Assembly (NCBI RefSeq): GCF_001689125.2
Contig: NZ_CP015405.2
Location: 4,036,501 to 4,100,500, forward strand
Reading direction: 5' to 3'
Source: Blautia pseudococcoides
Lineage (GTDB): Bacteria; Bacillota; Clostridia; Lachnospirales; Lachnospiraceae
DNA: 64,000 bases
Below, piece after piece: positions 33,015 through 42,535 of the stretch (the first letter of the stretch is position 1; the number at the start of each line of letters is the position of its first letter). The notes below the pieces were generated by a model. That model was not told the origin of the DNA. It ran no database searches and saw only the letters and a program-made list of their open reading frames with translations. Both the position numbers and the translations under genes were made by a program.

Positions 33015-33500
33015 TTAAATCCTTACAATTAATCCTTCAAGCCTGTCCGTCTTAATCCCAGTTAAATACCAACCATTCCCCATTTCAATTCTGGCAGGCC
33101 TCCAGTCTCCATTGATAAAGACATCCATACGCTCCCCACACTGAAGACCTCCATAATAATCCTCCAAATCAAATCGAATGTCCATTCGCCCAGTCTGGGC
33201 ATCTAAAGTTAATGCTCCTTGTCTCATATCATTATCCTCACTTTTCATACTTTCATCTTGCTCAGACGCATCATCTTTGCGCCTCAAGATTCTAAGATAC
33301 TCTTCAAAAATATCTCGCCGTATTAAAACCCGCTTTCCAATCTTATACACTGCACCTGCCTCATGAGCCAATCTTGTAAAAACTTTCAAGCCCAGTCCGT
33401 AATAATCAGCGCCTTCATAATAGGTAACGAACTCACGCTGTATCATCTTGGCATCCTCATCGTCCAACATATCCGAAAACATCCATAGATTTCCGCTCAT
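33015..33500 (-). CDS. DUF6462 and DUF5348 protein
   Basis: A 161-residue protein. The N-terminal half (REFVTYYEGADYYGLGLKVF, GAVYKIGKRVLIRRDIFEEYL) is an excisionase-like winged-helix of the DUF6462 type, and the C-terminal half (LDAQTGRMDIRFDLEDYYGG, GERMDVFINGDWRPARIE) matches DUF5348. The overlapping ATG/stop (33497-33500) couples it to the smaller DUF6462 gene before it. It is probably a DNA-binding or ICE-regulatory protein. Confidence 0.8.
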   Translation of the reverse strand: MSGNLWMFSDMLDDEDAKMIQREFVTYYEGADYYGLGLKVFTRLAHEAGAVYKIGKRVLIRRDIFEEYLRILRRKDDASEQDESMKSEDNDMRQGALTLDAQTGRMDIRFDLEDYYGGLQCGERMDVFINGDWRPARIEMGNGWYLTGIKTDRLEGLIVRI

Positions 33501-33769
33501 TCTTTATCCTCCTGTGAAACCAACGTACTCGGCTCATGAAACTGTTCCAGATACTCATCAAAAATATCCCGGTTAATCAGAACGGTTCCATCCATTCGAT
33601 ATATGGCTCCCGCTTTACCAGCAAGTTCCAACAGCTTCTTGTGTGTAATGCTATAAACTATTTCCGCATCCTTATACCGGAGAAACTGTCTGCGCAATCT
33701 TTTTGCACTTTCCCGCACATCATTTCGCTTTTTCAATTCATAATAGGCTTTCGTCTTGTCACTAATCAT
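33497..33769 (-). CDS. DUF6462 family small DNA-binding protein
   Basis: A 90-residue protein related to the N-terminal half of the following gene (KDAEIVYSITHKKLLELAGK, AGAIYRMDGTVLINRDIFDEY). It has an MDGTVLINRD signature like the IGKRVLIRRD of its neighbour, indicating two paralogous excisionase-like domains in tandem. The start 33769 is chosen for GGAGG nine bases upstream. It is the outermost gene of the ICE on this side. Confidence 0.75.
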   Translation of the reverse strand: MISDKTKAYYELKKRNDVRESAKRLRRQFLRYKDAEIVYSITHKKLLELAGKAGAIYRMDGTVLINRDIFDEYLEQFHEPSTLVSQEDKE

Positions 33770-33819
33770 AAAATGAATCCTCCATTCGATTTGTTGTTTG
33801 ACAGAGAGTTGCACCAAAC

Positions 33820-33864
33820 GAAAAAAGAGAACACCTTTGAAATTTCTTTCAAAAAGTGTTCTCT
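33820..33864 (-). terminator. Terminator isolating the ICE from lysS
   Basis: A 9-bp stem AGAGAACAC/GTGTTCTCT with an additional inner stem (TTTGAAA/TTTCAAA) followed by TTTTTTC on the minus strand. Because lysS is transcribed towards the ICE, this structure would stop read-through from the chromosome. Confidence 0.75.
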
Positions 33865-33941
33865 CAGCGATGTGTGCTGTATTGCGTTTCAGCCTCCAGC
33901 TATTCATTCTGCGTCGCAATTCTTCGTATTGATATGAAAAA

Positions 33942-34004
33942 TTGTTGTCAATTTGTTGTCAACTTGGATTTGAGCAGCCGGAAACCCTTGATTTTACTGG
34001 GTTT
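33942..34004. other. Candidate attachment site at the lysS 3' end
   Basis: Two direct repeats TTGTTGTCAA (33942-33951 and 33953-33962) precede a 6-bp inverted repeat AAACCC-N11-GGGTTT (33982-34004) that overlaps the lysS stop codon (34003-34005). Arm-type direct repeats beside a short inverted core are the expected layout of a tyrosine-recombinase att site. No integrase is in the window, so this is inference from position and symmetry. Confidence 0.5.
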
Positions 34005-35496
34005 ATTCCTTGACGGTCTTCATTGTCGGGAAGCACAACACATCCCTGATGGCAGCCGAATCCGTGAGCAGCATGACCATCCTGTCAATTCCGAATCCGA
34101 TACCGCCGGTAGGAGGCATACCAATCTCCAGAGCATTGAGGAAATCCTCGTCCGTTGTATTGGCCTCTTCATCACCCTGTGCCAGCAGTGCTTCCTGCGC
34201 TTTAAATCTTTCCCTCTGGTCAATGGGGTCGTTCAGCTCAGAATAAGCGTTTGCCATCTCCCAGCCGTTCATGAAGAATTCAAACCGCTCCGTATACTCC
34301 GGATCCTCCGGTTTCTTCTTGGTCAGCGGAGAGATCTCAATGGGATGGTCCATAACAAAGGTAGGCTGGATCAGATGTTCCTCTGCAAACTCCTCAAAGA
34401 ACAGACTCAGAATATCACCCTTCTGATGTCTCTCCTCAAACTCCACATGGTGTTCTTTTGCAGCGGCTCTGGCCTCTTCCAGCGTATGGATCTCATTGAA
34501 GTCAACACCAGCATACTTCTTGACAGCATCCAGCATAGTGATTCTCTCAAAAGGTTTGCCCAGGTCCATCTCCACACCATTATAAGTAATGGTGGTGGTT
34601 CCCAGGACTTCCTGTGCCACATGGCGGTACAGGTTCTCTGTCAGGTCCATCATTCCCTTGTAGTCTGTGAAAGCCTGATACAGCTCCATCAGCGTAAACT
34701 CCGGGTTATGTCTGGTATCCAGGCCCTCATTGCGGAATACTCGTCCAATCTCATATACCCGCTCCATACCGCCTACGATCAGTCTCTTCAGGTACAGCTC
34801 CAGGGAAATGCGCAGCTTGAAATCCTCATCCAGCGCATTAAAATGTGTCTCAAAAGGTCTTGCCGCAGCACCGCCTGCATTTGCCACCAGCATAGGTGTC
34901 TCCACCTCCATAAATCCCTGTCCGTCCAGGTATTTACGGATACTGCTAATAATCTTGGAGCGTTTGATGAAGGTGTCCTTCACTTCCGGGTTCATGATCA
35001 GGTCCACATATCTCTGACGGTAACGCAGGTCTGTGTTGGTCAGGCCGTGGAACTTCTCCGGAAGAACCTGAAGGCTCTTGGAGAGCAGTGTCACCGCTGA
35101 AGCATGGATAGAGATTTCACCTGTCTTAGTCTTGAAGACTTCGCCTGTGATACCCACAATGTCACCGATGTCCATTTTTTTGAAATCCTGGTAGAACTCC
35201 TGTCCGATACTGTCACGTGCAACATAAGACTGAATGTTACCCTGTAAATCCTGAACATTGCAGAAGGAAGCTTTGCCCATAACACGTTTGGACATCATGC
35301 GCCCTGCTATAGTTACAGATTTTCCTTCCAGTTCCTCAAAAGCATCTTTGATTTCCTGGCTGTGATGGGTCACATCAAATTTGACGATCTGAAACGGATC
35401 TTTTCCGTTTGCCTGTAAATCAGCTAATTTTTCACGGCGGACCTTCAATAACTGGTTGATGTCCTGCTCCTGTACATTCTTTGACTGCTCTGCCAC
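34003..35496 (-). CDS. lysS: Lysyl-tRNA synthetase, class II
   Basis: A 497-residue class II synthetase charging tRNA-Lys. The N-terminal OB-fold anticodon-binding domain ([17 protein letters not shown]) precedes the class II motifs: motif 1 ([19 protein letters not shown]), motif 2 ([20 protein letters not shown]), and motif 3 ([17 protein letters not shown]). Length is normal. It is downstream of greA, in the common greA-lysS order, and its stop codon overlaps the candidate ICE att site. Confidence 0.97.
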   Translation of the reverse strand: MAEQSKNVQEQDINQLLKVRREKLADLQANGKDPFQIVKFDVTHHSQEIKDAFEELEGKSVTIAGRMMSKRVMGKASFCNVQDLQGNIQSYVARDSIGQEFYQDFKKMDIGDIVGITGEVFKTKTGEISIHASAVTLLSKSLQVLPEKFHGLTNTDLRYRQRYVDLIMNPEVKDTFIKRSKIISSIRKYLDGQGFMEVETPMLVANAGGAAARPFETHFNALDEDFKLRISLELYLKRLIVGGMERVYEIGRVFRNEGLDTRHNPEFTLMELYQAFTDYKGMMDLTENLYRHVAQEVLGTTTITYNGVEMDLGKPFERITMLDAVKKYAGVDFNEIHTLEEARAAAKEHHVEFEERHQKGDILSLFFEEFAEEHLIQPTFVMDHPIEISPLTKKKPEDPEYTERFEFFMNGWEMANAYSELNDPIDQRERFKAQEALLAQGDEEANTTDEDFLNALEIGMPPTGGIGFGIDRMVMLLTDSAAIRDVLCFPTMKTVKE

Positions 35497-35562
35497 TTTT
35501 CACACTCTCCTTATTTTTTAACCATCATTCCGCGCACAAATCTAAGGCGGATGATACTGCTG

Positions 35563-36045
35563 TTAAATATTTCTTTCAATCTCTAAAACTTTATATTCCA
35601 TAATTCCGGATGGCATTTCCACCTGTACAGTCTGCCCTTTTCCGGCTCCGATCAACGCTTTGCCTACCGGAGATTCATTGGAGATCTTGCCTTCCAGACT
35701 GTTTGCCTCTGTGGAACCTACAATTTTAAACTCTATTTCCTCATCAAATTCCACATCAAATACTTTTACCTTACATCCAACACTGATGGCCTCCAGGTCT
35801 ACTTCATCCTCCACTACGACCTCAGCATTTTTCAATATTTTCTCAATTTCTTCAATCCTTGCTTCAATATCGCGCTGCTCGTCTTTTGCAGCATCGTACT
35901 CTGCATTCTCGGACAGGTCTCCCTGCTCTCTGGCTTCTTTGATTTTTCCGGCTACTTCTTTCCTTCTGTTTACCTTCAGATCATGAAGCTCATCTTCTAA
36001 TTTTTTCAGTCCCGCATAAGTAAGAATATTTTTCTTCTCTTCCAT
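35563..36045 (-). CDS. greA: Transcript cleavage factor GreA
   Basis: A 160-residue elongation factor that rescues backtracked RNA polymerase. Its N-terminal coiled-coil carries the acidic tip (DLSENAEYDAAKDEQ) and the C-terminal FKBP-like domain contains SPVGKALIGAGKGQTVQVE. It has a consensus promoter at 36180-36208, and lysS follows within 70 bases. Confidence 0.97.
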   Translation of the reverse strand: MEEKKNILTYAGLKKLEDELHDLKVNRRKEVAGKIKEAREQGDLSENAEYDAAKDEQRDIEARIEEIEKILKNAEVVVEDEVDLEAISVGCKVKVFDVEFDEEIEFKIVGSTEANSLEGKISNESPVGKALIGAGKGQTVQVEMPSGIMEYKVLEIERNI

Positions 36046-36179
36046 TTTTTATACACCCTTTCTTCTATATTATAAAGCAAGAAGAGGGCCTGTCATGACC
36101 AAAGGCCACACAGAGTCCCAGATTCTTCTCCCAGTATAATCCATCTTTTTCAGGTCCCATAAACCTTAACAGTCATAAT

Positions 36180-36208
36180 ATTATAAGAAAAAGCCATCAG
36201 AATGTCAA
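36180..36208 (-). promoter_or_regulatory. Promoter of the greA-lysS operon
   Basis: TTGACA (36203-36208), a 17-base spacer and TATAAT (36180-36185) on the minus strand, about 130 bases upstream of greA. Nothing else is seen in 36046-36287. Confidence 0.75.
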
Positions 36209-36287
36209 GAACAATCTGCTATTCCCGGCAAATATCTTCTGTTTCCCGTAAAAAAGCCAGGCGTCCGCAGATCTCCTGTAACTTTTC

Positions 36288-37247
36288 TCAGTAAAAGGTC
36301 TCCACCAGCCGCTCCAGCTGCTCATAAGTCTCCACTTCATTGACTTGCCTCCTGACTGCGGCTGAGTGTGGCATTCCTGCTGTATACCACGCAACATGCT
36401 TCCTCATCTCCCGCATACCGGTATATTCCCCTTTGTATTCAATCTGAAGCCGTGCATGTCTCAAGATCATATCCCGGACCTCCGGAATGGATGGCCCCGG
36501 AGGCATTGTACCATTCTCCAGATAAGAGGAGATCCTGCCAAAGATCCAAGGATTCCCTCTGGCCGCACGGCCTATCATGATACCGTCACATCCCGTCTCC
36601 TCCAGAAGACGCCTTGCACTCTCAGGCGAGTCCACATCCCCATTGCCGATCACGGGAATGGATACCGCCTCCTTCACCCTGCGGATGATATCCCAGTCCG
36701 CTTTGCCGGAATAATACTGTTCTCTGGTCCTTCCGTGGACCGCAACTGCGGAAGCTCCTGCATCCTCTATGATTTTTGCTATCTCCACCGCATTGACGGA
36801 CTCCCCGGTAAACCCTTTTCTGATCTTTACAGTCAGGGGCTTTTTGATAGCGGAGGATACCTTCCGTACGATCTCCCCCACCAGCTTTGGATTTTTCATC
36901 AGTGCGGAGCCTTCTCCGTTGTTGACCACTTTTGGCACCGGGCAGCCCATGTTAATATCCAGAATGTCGAAGGACTCCTCCTCGATCTGCCGGGCGATCA
37001 GTCCCATCAGATCCGGTTCCGACCCAAAAAGCTGAAGGGACACAGGCCGCTCCTCGGGCAGGATCTGCATCAGACTCCTGGTATTCTTATTATTAAAATA
37101 AATGGCTTTTGCACTTACCATCTCCGTACACAAAAGCCCTGCGCCCTGCTCCTTGCAGAGCAAACGAAATGGCAGGTCCGTGACTCCTGCCATGGGTGCG
37201 AGTATCAGGTTGTTCCCAAGGGTTACATTTCCGATCGTGAGTTTCAT
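36288..37247 (-). CDS. dusB: tRNA-dihydrouridine synthase DusB
   Basis: A 319-residue FMN-dependent enzyme reducing uridines in tRNA. It has a TIM barrel with LAPMAGVTDLPFR at the start, the catalytic cysteine region INMGCPVPKV, and the FMN-binding GNGDVDSPESARRLLE and GIMIGRAARGNPWIF. The start at 37247, just after the coaX stop, is preceded by AGAGG; the longer frame into coaX is unlikely. It lies in an apparent birA-coaX-dusB group. Confidence 0.95.
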   Translation of the reverse strand: MKLTIGNVTLGNNLILAPMAGVTDLPFRLLCKEQGAGLLCTEMVSAKAIYFNNKNTRSLMQILPEERPVSLQLFGSEPDLMGLIARQIEEESFDILDINMGCPVPKVVNNGEGSALMKNPKLVGEIVRKVSSAIKKPLTVKIRKGFTGESVNAVEIAKIIEDAGASAVAVHGRTREQYYSGKADWDIIRRVKEAVSIPVIGNGDVDSPESARRLLEETGCDGIMIGRAARGNPWIFGRISSYLENGTMPPGPSIPEVRDMILRHARLQIEYKGEYTGMREMRKHVAWYTAGMPHSAAVRRQVNEVETYEQLERLVETFY

Positions 37248-37248
37248 A

Positions 37249-38028
37249 TTAACCTCTGCTCTTCTTCGTTTTTTCAAAAATAATCCTGAGGCCGGTGAGC
37301 GTGAGCTGTGTATCGTACACATCTATCATTTCTGTCTCATCCGCAATAATCTTGCCCAGCCCCCCTGTTGCCACCACTTTCAGATTCTCAATCCCTGACT
37401 CTTCCTTGACTTTTCTGATAATATACTCTACCTGCCCGATATAACCATACACAAGTCCTGCCTGCATACTGCTGATGGTCTCTTTTGCCAGTATGGAATC
37501 CGGTTTCTCTATGGCAATCTTAGGAAGCTTGGCGGCATCCTGCCACAGGGCTTTGGCACTGATCTCAATTCCGGGGGAGGTGATGCCTGCCGCAAAACAG
37601 CCGTCCTCTGTGATCAGGTCATAGGTGGTGGCTGTCCCAAAGTCCAGTACAAGAACCGGCCCGCCGTACAGCTCATAGGCAGCCACAGCATCCACGATCC
37701 TGTCCGCGCCAATCTCTTTTGGGTTCACAGACGTAATGCGGATGCCTGTCTTACATCCAGGTCCCACATGGATGGGATAGATGTTAAAATATTTTATGAC
37801 ACCGCTTGCCAAAGAATGCATCACATCCGGCACAACAGAGCTGATGATCGCATCTTTTACCGCAGCCTTTGGAATCCCTCTGTATTCCAGCATGTTGCAC
37901 ATCAGGATTCCATACTCATCTGAGGTCCTGTTCTGTCTGGTGGTCATACGGAAAGTTCCCTTCAGCTCTTCGCCGTCAAACACCCCCAGGGTGATATTGG
38001 TATTGCCCACATCAATAACTAACAGCAT
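37249..38028 (-). CDS. coaX: Type III pantothenate kinase
   Basis: A 259-residue ASKHA-fold kinase catalysing the first step of coenzyme A synthesis. It starts with the phosphate-1 motif [36 protein letters not shown] holds the conserved substrate-binding aspartate region and [12 protein letters not shown] the second phosphate loop. The family does not use a P-loop and is insensitive to CoA feedback. The stop is adjacent to the start of dusB. Confidence 0.97.
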   Translation of the reverse strand: MLLVIDVGNTNITLGVFDGEELKGTFRMTTRQNRTSDEYGILMCNMLEYRGIPKAAVKDAIISSVVPDVMHSLASGVIKYFNIYPIHVGPGCKTGIRITSVNPKEIGADRIVDAVAAYELYGGPVLVLDFGTATTYDLITEDGCFAAGITSPGIEISAKALWQDAAKLPKIAIEKPDSILAKETISSMQAGLVYGYIGQVEYIIRKVKEESGIENLKVVATGGLGKIIADETEMIDVYDTQLTLTGLRIIFEKTKKSRG

Positions 38029-38031
38029 GTC

Positions 38032-38388
38032 CTATTCCTCCGTTTCCTTCCGTGTCTCCTCTGCATCTTCCCCAAGGAAAAATACCCGGTAATACAGTTC
38101 CAGGGATTCCAAAAGCTCCTGTTTCTCTGCCCGCAGCTGCTTGATACGCAGCACACTGCCTATTTCATCGTACATGGCGTCTGATTCAAGCGCCTCTGTC
38201 TTGAATTCCAGTCTGCCGTCCTCATCATATTCCAGGGTAAGAATTCCACTGATCTCCTCTGTATAAAGTACGCACATAATATGCAGCTCGTCCTGTATGG
38301 ACTGGGGAAGTGCTGAAAAATCTTCATTAAAATAATATTTTTTCTCATATGCATTGGCACCGCACAGTACAATTTTATCCTTATACAT
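38032..38388 (-). CDS. DUF6145-like small protein
   Basis: A 118-residue acidic protein (YKDKIVLCGANAYEKKYYFN at the N-terminus, then a long helix RIKQLRAEKQELLESLELYY). It resembles the small DUF6145 proteins that lie between birA and coaX in Lachnospiraceae; the function is unknown. It ends four bases before coaX, indicating co-transcription. Confidence 0.7.
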   Translation of the reverse strand: MYKDKIVLCGANAYEKKYYFNEDFSALPQSIQDELHIMCVLYTEEISGILTLEYDEDGRLEFKTEALESDAMYDEIGSVLRIKQLRAEKQELLESLELYYRVFFLGEDAEETRKETEE

Positions 38389-38405
38389 AAACTCTCCTTA
38401 TACTA

Positions 38406-39179
38406 TTACACATATCCATACAATCCCCGCACAGACACCTCTCCGGCAAAAACAGTTTTACACTCCCCGCCGGGTGTCTGCACAAGAAGTTCCCCTGCCT
38501 CGTCAATCCCCAGACAGGTGCCCACAAGCTCCCGCTCCTTTTCCAGAACCTTCACTTCACGCCCTCTGTTGGCAAGAAGCCTGTCATATTCTTCCTTAAA
38601 AGGACTTAGATCACCGGCTGCCAGAAAGCTTTCATAATTCTGTTCAAAACGTTCCAGAACCGCTGCTGCCATCCTTTCCACATCAGGCGCCTCGCCGCAT
38701 TCCAGCTTCAGGGATGTGGCCTTGTCTTTTATCTCCTCCGGAAATTTCTCCACAGTCAGATTAATGCCGATCCCTATGACCACATATGCGATTTTCGTTC
38801 CCTGCATGGACATCTCTGTCAGGATCCCACACAGCTTCTTTCCTGACATGACAAGATCATTTGGCCACTTGATCAGCGCTTCCTTACCTGTCACATCCGC
38901 AACTGCCTGAGCCGCGGAAAGTCCCATGAGCACTGTCATCATGGGCGCACGCTCCGGAGCCATATCCGGACGCAGAAGCAGGGACATGGCAAGGCCGCTC
39001 CCCTTGGGATCTGCCCAGCTTCTGCCCCTTCTTCCTTTTCCTTTTGTCTGGTTCCTCACCAGGAAAACCGCACCGTTGGGTGCGCCTTTCCCGGCTTCTC
39101 TTTTCGCCCAGTCATTGGTGGAATCTGTTTCCTCTGCAAAGTTCCACGGCTTTCCAAGCCATCCGGTCTTTAACTCCAT
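38406..39179 (-). CDS. birA: Biotin-protein ligase, single domain
   Basis: A 257-residue enzyme attaching biotin to acetyl-CoA carboxylase and related enzymes. It has ETDSTNDWAKREAG at the N-terminus, the biotin-adenylate loop KGKGRRGRSWADPKGSGLAMS and KWPNDLVMSGKKLCGIL. There is no N-terminal helix-turn-helix, so this is a ligase without the repressor function. The C-terminal domain (LLVQTPGGECKTVFAGEVSVRG) is the usual SH3-like cap. Confidence 0.95.
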   Translation of the reverse strand: MELKTGWLGKPWNFAEETDSTNDWAKREAGKGAPNGAVFLVRNQTKGKGRRGRSWADPKGSGLAMSLLLRPDMAPERAPMMTVLMGLSAAQAVADVTGKEALIKWPNDLVMSGKKLCGILTEMSMQGTKIAYVVIGIGINLTVEKFPEEIKDKATSLKLECGEAPDVERMAAAVLERFEQNYESFLAAGDLSPFKEEYDRLLANRGREVKVLEKERELVGTCLGIDEAGELLVQTPGGECKTVFAGEVSVRGLYGYV

Positions 39180-39184
39180 GCTTC

Positions 39185-40174
39185 TTATGCCCCCAGCGTC
39201 GCCGCCATAACCGCCTTGATGGTATGCATGCGGTTCTCAGCCTCGTCAAAAACAACGGACTGGGCAGACTCAAACACCTCATCTGTCACTTCCATATCTG
39301 TCAGGCCGAAACGCTCTCCCATCTCTTTACCGATAACGGTCTCCAGGTCATGGAACGCGGGCAGACAGTGCAGGAAAATAGCCTGGCTTCCGGCATTCTC
39401 CATAACTTTCTTTGTCACCTTGTAAGGAGTCAGCTCACGGATACGTTCTTCCCATACTTCATCCGGTTCACCCATGGACACCCATACATCTGTGTAAATA
39501 ACGTCAGCGTCCTTGGTTCCGGCTTCCACATCCTCTGTGAGCGTGATCGTGGCTCCGGACTCCTCTGCAAACGCCTCACACTCTTTTACAAGGGCATCAT
39601 TTGGAAAATACTTTTTGGGGGCGCAGGCAACAAAATGCATTCCCATCTTGGCACAGAGGATCATCAGGGAATTCCCCATGTTGTAGCGGGCATCCCCCAT
39701 GTATACCAGCTTAACCCCCTTCACTCTGCCCAAATGTTCACGTATCGTCAGAAGGTCAGCCAGCATCTGTGTAGGATGATATTCGTTTGTCAGGCCGTTC
39801 CAAACCGGCACTCCTGCGTATTTTGCCAGCTCCTCCACAATCTCCTGCCCGAATCCGCGGTATTCAATCCCATCATAGATCCTTCCCAGAACCCTGGCCG
39901 TATCACGGGTGCTTTCTTTTTTGCCGATCTGGGATCCTTTGGGGTCCAGATATGTGGTCCCCATACCCAGGTCGTGAGCCGCCACCTCAAAGGAGCAGCG
40001 GGTCCTGGTGCTGGTCTTTTCAAAAATAAGCGCTACATTTCTGCCCTTCAAGGTATCTACAGGAACACCCTGTTTTTTCTTTTCTTTCAGCTCAGCAGCC
40101 AGATCAATGAGATATTCAATTTCCTCTGCCGTAAAATCTTTCAGTGTCAGAAAACTGCGACCTTTTAAATCCAT
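39185..40174 (-). CDS. argF: Ornithine carbamoyltransferase
   Basis: A 329-residue enzyme making citrulline from ornithine and carbamoyl phosphate in arginine synthesis. The carbamoyl-phosphate site [15 protein letters not shown] and the ornithine sites ([22 protein letters not shown]) are intact. The start 40174 is nine bases after GGAGG. No ArgR box is obvious, and no other arg gene is adjacent. Confidence 0.97.
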   Translation of the reverse strand: MDLKGRSFLTLKDFTAEEIEYLIDLAAELKEKKKQGVPVDTLKGRNVALIFEKTSTRTRCSFEVAAHDLGMGTTYLDPKGSQIGKKESTRDTARVLGRIYDGIEYRGFGQEIVEELAKYAGVPVWNGLTNEYHPTQMLADLLTIREHLGRVKGVKLVYMGDARYNMGNSLMILCAKMGMHFVACAPKKYFPNDALVKECEAFAEESGATITLTEDVEAGTKDADVIYTDVWVSMGEPDEVWEERIRELTPYKVTKKVMENAGSQAIFLHCLPAFHDLETVIGKEMGERFGLTDMEVTDEVFESAQSVVFDEAENRMHTIKAVMAATLGA

Positions 40175-40222
40175 CTTACTTTTCCTCCTCATTTGCCGCG
40201 GTCCCGCCGCGCATCTCTTTTG

Positions 40223-41395
40223 TCAAATCAGAACATCCCTGGATATCACCTGTACAAAAGCAGGAACATCCGTACCGTGAAGCCGGTACAGTTTCCCATA
40301 TACCGCTTCCTGAAGCTGGGACAAGGTATAAATCCTGTACTTTGACACCCTGCAGAGCTTTGCAGTGGCTTCCAGCATACTCAGATACAGTTCCCGGTAA
40401 TCCCATTCTTTGGAAAGCTTCATCTCCTCCGCCAGAACCGGAAGGATCACCTCCGTCATATTGCGCAGGAACAGCTTCGGATCCCCGGAAAGCTGGTAAG
40501 TATCCATGAGATATTCACAGACCAAATCATCTAAATCTGTCAGTTGCTTTAAATAATAACACTCTTCCTCGGATTCATCAATATAATATATTTTTCCTTT
40601 CAGCCCATATATAAGCCGCATGGTGTCATAATACCCGAGTTTCATATGGCGTCTGCTTTTTCTTCTGTCAAAATCTATGATGCTCCCCAGGCTCACCTTG
40701 GGAGCCACTGTATAAATTGTGGTCCCATCGGGAATCTTTACCTTCTTCTCCCGCCCGATTCCGAAAATCCTCACCATAATAATATTCTCATATCCGCGGT
40801 CCACGAGAGAGCCCAGGGGTACATTATTGATCGCCCCGCCGTCAATATACCGCTTGCCGTGAAGGCGTTCATTCTTAAACAGCGGAAAAATATAAGCGCT
40901 TGCCAGTAAAAAGTCCTTTATAAGCTCCGGCCTGCACTGTTTCACGTCAATATCGAGCTCCTTCTTCTCATCCACATTAAATGTAAGGATATACAGATCC
41001 ACGGGAGAGCTGATGATTTTTTCCTCGTCTATACATTCCGCTATGAGTTCTTTCAAAGGCGTCACATCAATGCCGCCTTCCTTCATAAAATCAAAGACAC
41101 TCTTCAGCAGGTCCACGTCCAGCTTCTTTTGCTGGAACAAAAGCTCCATCTTCTCATCCTCCACGGACATAATACTGGAATAAGAGATTGTTTCCCAGAC
41201 CTTCTCCGCGTTAGCCAGATCATCCATACAGATGAGGGCACCGTTCAGTGCTCCCACACTGGTGCCTGCAATACCTTTTATCCTCACACCAGCTTCCCGC
41301 ATGGCCTTCCACGCACCTATCTGATACGCGCCTTTTGCTCCTCCGCCTTCCAGAACCAGGCCATATTCTTTTGTTAGGTCAATTACCGGTTTCAT
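40223..41395 (-). CDS. Patatin-like phospholipase
   Basis: A 390-residue lipid acyl hydrolase with the patatin catalytic dyad: oxyanion loop LEGGGAKGAYQIGAW, nucleophile elbow GTSVGALNG (serine), and aspartate in DGGAINNVPLGSLVD. It is cytoplasmic or peripheral on the membrane. The long C-terminal half has no recognised domain. A terminator (41497-41542) separates it from the SPFH gene. Confidence 0.92.
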   Translation of the reverse strand: MKPVIDLTKEYGLVLEGGGAKGAYQIGAWKAMREAGVRIKGIAGTSVGALNGALICMDDLANAEKVWETISYSSIMSVEDEKMELLFQQKKLDVDLLKSVFDFMKEGGIDVTPLKELIAECIDEEKIISSPVDLYILTFNVDEKKELDIDVKQCRPELIKDFLLASAYIFPLFKNERLHGKRYIDGGAINNVPLGSLVDRGYENIIMVRIFGIGREKKVKIPDGTTIYTVAPKVSLGSIIDFDRRKSRRHMKLGYYDTMRLIYGLKGKIYYIDESEEECYYLKQLTDLDDLVCEYLMDTYQLSGDPKLFLRNMTEVILPVLAEEMKLSKEWDYRELYLSMLEATAKLCRVSKYRIYTLSQLQEAVYGKLYRLHGTDVPAFVQVISRDVLI

Positions 41396-41496
41396 GAGTG
41401 ATGCCTCCTCTTACCTGTGATGAAACCCGGTGACCGGCACTATGACCGGCCGCTGTCTACCTGCGCATAGCCTCAGGTTCCAAATTACTTCCGGGT

Positions 41497-41542
41497 AAAA
41501 TGCCGCAGAGAGGCTGTCACATAACTGCAACCGCCCCTCTGC
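41497..41542 (-). terminator. Terminator after the SPFH gene
   Basis: GCAGAGGGGC pairs with GCCTCTCTGC (G-U allowed), with a following GGCATTTT on the minus strand. Confidence 0.65.
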
Positions 41543-41598
41543 ATATAAATCCCTGTCAATAGAAGTACATCCTGAATCATCTATTGCCCCGGGTATTT

Positions 41599-42534
41599 TT
41601 AGTTTTCCTTATCCGTAACAATCTCTTTCAGAGACGCTGCAAGTCCTGCGATCCCCTGAATATTGGACGGAATAATAATCTTCGTTGCCTTACCGTCAGC
41701 AGCCTGTTCAAATGCCTCCAGGCTCTTGATGGTAAGTACACTCTCATCCGCACCGGCATCTTTGATGAAACGGATACCGTCTGCCTTCGCCTGCTGCACC
41801 TTCAGGATTGCCTGGGACTGTCCTTCCGCTTCCCTGATCATCTTCTCCTTCTCCGCTTCTGCACGGAGGATTGCTGACTGCTTCTCACCTTCAGCGTCCA
41901 GGATCATGGATGCTTTCTTACCTTCTGCTACCAGAATGGTTGATTTCTTCTCACCTTCTGCCCTCAGAATGGACTCACGGCGCTCACGCTCTGCCTTCAT
42001 CTGTTTCTCCATAGCTTCCTGGATGGCAGCCGGAGGAATGATGTTTTTCAGCTCCACGCGGTTTACTTTGATTCCCCATGGGTCTGTTGCCACGTCAAGT
42101 GATGCACGCATCTTTGTATTGATGATCTCCCTTGATGTCAGTGTGGAATCCAGCTCCATATCACCAATGATATTACGCAGTGTAGTGGCCGTCAGATTCT
42201 CAATAGCCATAATTGGATTCTCCACGCCGTAAGCAAAGAGACGCGGATCTGTGATCTGGAAGAATACAACCGTATCAATCCTCATTGTAACATTATCTTT
42301 GGTAATAACCGGCTGGGGCGCGAAGTCCACCACCTGCTCTTTTAAATTCACACGTTTGGCAATACGGTCCACAAACGGTAACTTAAAGTGAAGTCCGGTT
42401 CCCCAGGTTTCTTTATACATGCCGAGACGTTCAATGATCATGGCATGGGCCTGCGGCACGATCCTGATACAGGACGCAATGACCAGCAGCAAAAGCACAA
42501 CTACAATAATCAGTAACACTGTACCCACATTCAT
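41599..42534 (-). CDS. SPFH/Band-7 membrane scaffold protein
   Basis: A 311-residue stomatin/prohibitin-type protein. One N-terminal membrane helix (VLLIIVVVLLLLVIASCIRI) precedes the SPFH domain (IIERLGMYKETWGTGLHFKL), and a long Ala/Glu-rich coiled coil (REAEGQSQAILKVQQAKADG) ends in a C-terminal GLAASLKEI segment. It pairs with the NfeD gene one base upstream, the usual STOPP/NfeD operon, thought to organise functional membrane microdomains. Confidence 0.92.
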   Translation of the reverse strand: MNVGTVLLIIVVVLLLLVIASCIRIVPQAHAMIIERLGMYKETWGTGLHFKLPFVDRIAKRVNLKEQVVDFAPQPVITKDNVTMRIDTVVFFQITDPRLFAYGVENPIMAIENLTATTLRNIIGDMELDSTLTSREIINTKMRASLDVATDPWGIKVNRVELKNIIPPAAIQEAMEKQMKAERERRESILRAEGEKKSTILVAEGKKASMILDAEGEKQSAILRAEAEKEKMIREAEGQSQAILKVQQAKADGIRFIKDAGADESVLTIKSLEAFEQAADGKATKIIIPSNIQGIAGLAASLKEIVTDKEN

Positions 42535-42535
42535 A

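Larger units (their letters stand above)
8775..34004 (-). mobile_element. Integrative and conjugative element, conjugation module (left end outside window or undefined)
   Basis: A contiguous block of minus-strand genes encodes a Firmicutes-type conjugation machine (VirD4, VirB4, PrgI, VirB6-like, VirB2-like and an NlpC/P60+3D hydrolase) with ICE-associated small proteins (DUF6462, DUF5348, DUF5697, DUF6100, DUF3268), a sigma-like factor, a Fic protein and an adhesin. The right end is placed at the lysS stop, where an inverted-repeat core and direct repeats lie (33942-34004). No integrase, relaxase or second att copy is found in the window, so the 8775 limit is only the last gene with an ICE association; the real left end may be beyond base 1. 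Confidence 0.75.

Noticed and set aside
33856-35100. Plus-strand frame of 414 codons antisense to lysS
   Set aside because: Entirely opposite an intact lysS and without RBS or domain.
36366-37283. Plus-strand frame opposite dusB
   Set aside because: Shadow of an intact tRNA-dihydrouridine synthase.
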